DNA of 8,032 nucleotides. It comes from Melioribacteraceae bacterium (GTDB lineage Bacteria > Bacteroidota > Ignavibacteria > Ignavibacteriales > Melioribacteraceae). The notes beneath the pieces were generated by a model. That model made no database searches and had not been told where the DNA came from. It saw only the letters and a program-made list of their open reading frames with translations. This document shows positions 5,687-8,032 of the stretch, in pieces. The translations under genes and the position numbers were made by a program. Each line of letters opens with the position of its first letter. The first letter of the stretch is position 1. The stretch covers positions 1-8,032 of the forward strand of contig JALWEC010000169.1 of the NCBI GenBank assembly GCA_027036655.1, read 5' to 3'.

Positions 5687-5714
5687 GGCTGTCCGAAAGG
5701 ACAGCCTCTTTTTT
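5687..5714 (+). terminator. Intrinsic terminator after rocD with GAAA tetraloop
   Basis: GGCTGTCC (5687-5694) and GGACAGCC (5699-5706) form a perfect 8-bp stem closed by the stable GNRA loop GAAA, followed by TCTTTTTT. It starts 7 bases after the rocD stop. Its 3' end is only 17 bases before the ATG of the next gene, leaving little space for a separate promoter. The GCTGTC...GACAGC core is shared with the terminator at 688-722. Confidence 0.9.
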
Positions 5715-5731
5715 ATAGGCAATTTAACTTT

Positions 5732-6277
5732 ATGACTGAACTCTTACAAAATATAGATACCGCGGTTTTTTTCTTAATCAACCATAATTTGGCGAATCCT
5801 CTTTTCGATAAATTTTTCGTCTTTATTACGGATGTGCACAACTGGTATTTATTGTACATCACTCTCTGGGCGATTTTATTTTTCAAAGGAGGGCGGAAAG
5901 GAAAGATTGCAGCCGTTACCGCGCTTCTTGTAATTACGGCTTCGGACCAGATTAGCAGTTCCCTGCTGAAAAATATGATCGGGAGAGTTCGTCCGTGCAA
6001 CGCATTGGAGAATGTTCGCCTGCTTGTCGGCTGCACAGGTTCTTACTCAATGCCTTCTTCGCATGCGGTTAATAACTTTGCGATTGCCGCTTTTTTTTCA
6101 TTGCTTTACAAAGAATATAAATATGTGCTTTACATTGTTGCTACATTGGTAGCTCTTTCCCGTCCGTATGTTGGCGTTCATTATCCTTCCGATATTGTGG
6201 TTGGAGCTGCGGTGGGAATTTTAATAGGTTATCTGTTTGTAGTTTTATTAAGAAAATTAAATTTAATAAAGGAATAA
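5732..6277 (+). CDS. PAP2-family membrane phosphatase
   Basis: This 181-residue integral membrane protein carries the complete acid phosphatase/lipid phosphatase signature: K80 through R87-P88 (K-x6-RP), PSSH at 108-111 (variant of PSGH), and S143-R144 with H150 and D154 (SR-x5-H-x3-D). H150 is the expected phosphohistidine nucleophile and H111 the acid. Hydrophobic segments lie at about 26-50, 57-75, 112-128, 130-147 and 154-173, putting the active site on the outer membrane face as in undecaprenyl-pyrophosphate and phosphatidylglycerophosphate phosphatases. Substrate cannot be read from sequence: recycling of undecaprenyl pyrophosphate or another lipid phosphate is possible. The start is chosen because MTELLQNIDTAVFFLIN fits the usual PAP2 N-terminus. 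The ribosome site is weak (only AGG, about 12 bases upstream). One base separates its stop from the AMP nucleosidase start, so the two are probably cotranscribed. Confidence 0.9.
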   Translation: MTELLQNIDTAVFFLINHNLANPLFDKFFVFITDVHNWYLLYITLWAILFFKGGRKGKIAAVTALLVITASDQISSSLLKNMIGRVRPCNALENVRLLVGCTGSYSMPSSHAVNNFAIAAFFSLLYKEYKYVLYIVATLVALSRPYVGVHYPSDIVVGAAVGILIGYLFVVLLRKLNLIKE

Positions 6278-6278
6278 T

Positions 6279-7055
6279 ATGAGTATTACAAAATTAGATA
6301 TTGCGAAAGATTGGCTGCCGCGCTACACGGGGATGAAGGTTGATGATTTCGGAGATTATATGCTGCTGACTAACTTCGGCAACTATGTTGAAAAATTTGC
6401 CGAAAGATTTAATACCGATATTCAAGGGGTAACGCGTCCTATGCAGAGCGCAACAAACAGCGAGGGACTTTCGATAATTAATTTCGGCATCGGTTCTCCT
6501 AACGCCGCTACAATTATGGATTTGCTTGTAGCGCGACAGCCGAAAGGCGTCCTATTTTTGGGCAAATGCGGCGGACTGAAAAGAACTACCGAAATCGGTC
6601 ACTTCATACTTCCGATAGCCGCAATACGAGGCGAAGGAACAAGCAACGATTACATGCCGCCTGAGGTTCCCGCGCTTCCTTCATTTAAGCTTCACAAGTT
6701 TGTATCGTCCAAGATTATCGAAAAAGGAATGGAATACAGAACCGGAGTTGTTTATACGACAAACCGGAGAGTATGGGAATGGGACGACGGATTTAAAGAA
6801 AAGCTTCGTCGAGACCGTGCAATCGGTATCGATATGGAAACGGCAACAATTTTTGTGGCGGGGTACACCAACCAAATCGCGCGCGGAGCTTTGCTGCTGG
6901 TTTCCGATTTGCCTATGATTAAGGAAGGAATTAAAACCGAGCAATCGGATAAAGTAGTAACAAGTAAGTTTGTGGATATGCATCTGCAAATTGGGATTGA
7001 AGCAATGACTGAAATCGGGACGAAAGGGGAGCATATAAAACATTTTCAGTTTTGA
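6279..7055 (+). CDS. amn: Short-form AMP nucleosidase (nucleoside phosphorylase fold)
   Basis: The 258-residue protein matches the single-domain AMP nucleosidase-related family common in Bacteroidota. AMP nucleosidase hydrolyses AMP to adenine and ribose 5-phosphate in purine salvage. It lacks the N-terminal regulatory domain of the roughly 480-residue Escherichia coli enzyme. Visible phosphorylase-superfamily motifs are GIGSP (70-74), GKCGGL (95-100), DMET around the ribose-binding Met-Glu (185-188), and SDLP (209-212) holding the expected catalytic Asp210. Relatives with the same fold (methylthioadenosine/SAH nucleosidase, futalosine hydrolase, uridine phosphorylase) are shorter or have different substrate loops, so the call is good but the substrate is inferred. 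The ATG lies one base after the PAP2 stop, with AAAGGA (6268-6273) five bases upstream inside the PAP2 gene, suggesting translational coupling. An imperfect 13/14-bp hairpin begins 16 bases after the stop. Confidence 0.88.
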   Translation: MSITKLDIAKDWLPRYTGMKVDDFGDYMLLTNFGNYVEKFAERFNTDIQGVTRPMQSATNSEGLSIINFGIGSPNAATIMDLLVARQPKGVLFLGKCGGLKRTTEIGHFILPIAAIRGEGTSNDYMPPEVPALPSFKLHKFVSSKIIEKGMEYRTGVVYTTNRRVWEWDDGFKEKLRRDRAIGIDMETATIFVAGYTNQIARGALLLVSDLPMIKEGIKTEQSDKVVTSKFVDMHLQIGIEAMTEIGTKGEHIKHFQF

Positions 7056-7070
7056 TAAAGTTTAGTGTTG

Positions 7071-7137
7071 GCTTGTTTTCTAATAGGCGGGTTGCGAACA
7101 CGCTTTAGTAAAATGCGATACTGTTAGAAAAACAAGC
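7071..7137 (+). repeat. Hairpin after amn, GCTTGTTTTCTAA arms
   Basis: GCTTGTTTTCTAA (7071-7083) pairs with TTAGAAAAACAAGC (7124-7137), differing by one extra A, around a loop of 40 bases. The position after the amn stop suggests an mRNA 3'-end structure, but the long loop and missing U tract make it a poor classical terminator. Confidence 0.5.
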
Positions 7138-7216
7138 GTCGTTACGAGCGAAACGGAGTGAAGCGTGGCAATCTCACTAATATTTAATCTCAGCCGTTAA
7201 ACCTCATTTGAACATT

Positions 7217-7294
7217 CAGCGTTTGCATGTTTCCATGTGAGTACGCCAAGGCGGAGCCTCAGCAGTCGCAATCTCCGCCTTCGCAATAACGCTG
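7217..7294. repeat. Nested perfect inverted repeat, CAGCGTT / AAGGCGGAG
   Basis: Outer arms CAGCGTT (7217-7223) and AACGCTG (7288-7294) and inner arms AAGGCGGAG (7248-7256) and CTCCGCCTT (7273-7281) are all perfect. The left inner arm lies in CGCCAAGGCGGA, the reverse complement of the palindrome core at 4336-4347. The design of nested arms with a GGCGGAG/CTCCGCC inner pair resembles the compound palindrome at 1688-1749. Confidence 0.65.
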
Positions 7295-7352
7295 ACTATG
7301 ACGAGATGACGTGGCAATACTCCGAGAATAACAATGACTAGAGAGAAATAGA

Positions 7353-7700
7353 TCAGCCCGGAGGCCATTTCATTTGTCTTCCGCCGAGCAAGTGCATGTG
7401 CAAATGGTAAACTTCCTGTCCGCCGTGTTTGCAGCAGTTGTAAACCAAGCGGAATCCGTCTTCGGCAATTCCTTCCGCTTTCGCAATTTCGTTTGCGGCG
7501 GCGTGCATTGCCGATAGAATCTCTCCGTGTTTAGCGGGGTCAAGATTTTTAACGGTTGGAATTTCTTCCTTTGGGATAATCAAAATATGAACCGGCGCTT
7601 GCGGATTGATGTCTCGGAAAGCGAGAACAGTATCGTTTTCGTAAACAATATCAGCCGGAATTTCACGTTTGATTATTTTGGAGAAGATTGTTTCGCTCAT
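7353..7700 (-). CDS. hinT: HinT-type HIT-family purine nucleoside phosphoramidase
   Basis: This 115-residue cytoplasmic protein belongs to the histidine triad superfamily. HinT enzymes hydrolyse adenosine/guanosine 5'-phosphoramidates and aminoacyl-adenylates; their cell role is poorly defined. The triad is H99-H101-H103 in [15 protein letters not shown], with H101 the expected nucleophile. The N-terminus ([18 protein letters not shown]), [16 protein letters not shown] (28-43) and [13 protein letters not shown] (76-88) follow the Escherichia coli HinT pattern closely. As in that enzyme, the zinc-binding cysteines seen in some HIT proteins are absent. The protein ends at WPPG, slightly shorter than the E. 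coli protein. The ATG at 7698-7700 is preceded by AGGAG on the minus strand, located inside the end of the upstream regulator gene. That gene's TGA (7702-7704) is one base away, so the two are very likely cotranscribed and translationally coupled. Confidence 0.94.
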   Translation of the reverse strand: MSETIFSKIIKREIPADIVYENDTVLAFRDINPQAPVHILIIPKEEIPTVKNLDPAKHGEILSAMHAAANEIAKAEGIAEDGFRLVYNCCKHGGQEVYHLHMHLLGGRQMKWPPG

Positions 7701-7701
7701 T

Positions 7702-8032
7702 TCAGTTCTCCTGTTTCTCTAAGTTGTATTTTTTTATTTTATTGTAGAGATGACTTCTCTGGATACCCAACGATTCAGCGGTTTTGCTGATATTCCAATT
7801 GTTCAGTTTAAGATGTTTCTCAATAAACATTTTCTCCGTCTTCTCTTTGAACTCGGCAAAAGTGTTTGCGGAATCAAACAAACCGTCAACTTCGGAAACA
7901 TCAGCCGGAAGATATTTTTTTACCGCCTCAAGTTTCACAACCTCGTCGGGCACCATAATCATTATGCGTTCGACAAGATTCTTCAGTTCCCGGATATTTC
8001 CGGTAAAGTTCAAACTTTTAATTACTTCGATT
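7702..8032 (-). CDS. C-terminal part of an NtrC-type sigma-54-dependent activator (5' end outside window)
   Basis: The frame is open through the right edge, giving about 109 visible residues; the TTG at 8011-8013 is internal, not a start. The visible N-terminal end, [18 protein letters not shown], is the end of the AAA+ domain (usually WPGNVRELxNxxER, containing the sensor II arginine). A linker follows, and the last 50 residues form a Fis-type helix-turn-helix, with [25 protein letters not shown] as the recognition unit. Such proteins bind upstream activator sites and use ATP to open sigma-54 promoters. Whether a receiver, PAS or GAF domain lies at the N-terminus cannot be seen. The usual aromatic residue before PGN is F, and P is replaced by T (FTGN). 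It is immediately upstream of hinT with one base between stop and start. Confidence 0.92.
   Translation of the reverse strand, partial: IEVIKSLNFTGNIRELKNLVERIMIMVPDEVVKLEAVKKYLPADVSEVDGLFDSANTFAEFKEKTEKMFIEKHLKLNNWNISKTAESLGIQRSHLYNKIKKYNLEKQEN

Larger units (their letters stand above)
7056..7352. other. 297-bp gene-free region with two inverted repeats between convergent genes
   Basis: There is no coding frame worth calling. It holds a hairpin directly after amn (7071-7137), a repeat-like segment GAGCGAAACGGAGTG...AATCTC (7146-7175) resembling the core of the 1176-1322 element, and a nested inverted repeat (7217-7294). No clear U-tract terminator for hinT was found, although transcription from both sides converges here. 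Confidence 0.6.

Noticed and set aside
5713..6036. Minus-strand open frame across the start of the PAP2 gene
   Set aside because: It overlaps a protein with all PAP2 motifs, has no family resemblance and runs through the rocD terminator.

Overview
The window is chromosomal DNA, most likely from an Ignavibacteria/Melioribacter-type bacterium or another member of the Bacteroidota-Chlorobi group. This rests on overall gene style only: a single-domain AMP nucleosidase of the kind common in Bacteroidota, an enolase with divergent segments, an NtrC-type regulator, and AT-rich intergenic DNA full of small palindromes beside coding DNA of moderate GC. No rRNA or marker gene fixes the taxon.

Layout. 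1-641 (+) is the 3' end of an unrecognised membrane protein gene. It converges on a class II superoxide reductase gene (741-1124, -), with a perfect 13-bp inverted-repeat terminator between them. Next come 922 bp without a gene, enolase (2047-3324, +), 1152 bp without a gene, and ornithine aminotransferase rocD (4477-5679, +), which ends in a GNRA-loop terminator. Only 17 bp later a tightly packed pair begins: a PAP2-family membrane phosphatase (5732-6277) and a short AMP nucleosidase (6279-7055). After 297 gene-free bases, hinT (7353-7700, -) lies downstream of the 3' end of a sigma-54-type activator gene (7702-8032, -), with one base between stop and start.

The genes are ordinary metabolic, stress and regulatory functions: glycolysis, ornithine/proline interconversion, superoxide removal, purine salvage, lipid phosphate hydrolysis, nucleotide-phosphoramidate hydrolysis and sigma-54 control. 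No defence locus, biosynthetic cluster or phage was found.

The unexplained content is between the genes. The three large gaps hold at least three families of diverged repeats: (i) a roughly 150-bp element with 12-bp terminal inverted repeats (1176-1322), with a second, inverted and degenerate copy at 3541-3694; (ii) a composite unit ending in a TGTAGCACAGT...ACTGTG palindrome, present on both sides of enolase in the same orientation (1530-1749 and 3340-3454); (iii) a roughly 150-bp direct repeat at 3730-3880 and 4167-4318. Many single hairpins surround them, several built on the palindrome TCCGCC-NN(N)-GGCGGA. These are the parts most worth a genome-wide comparison.
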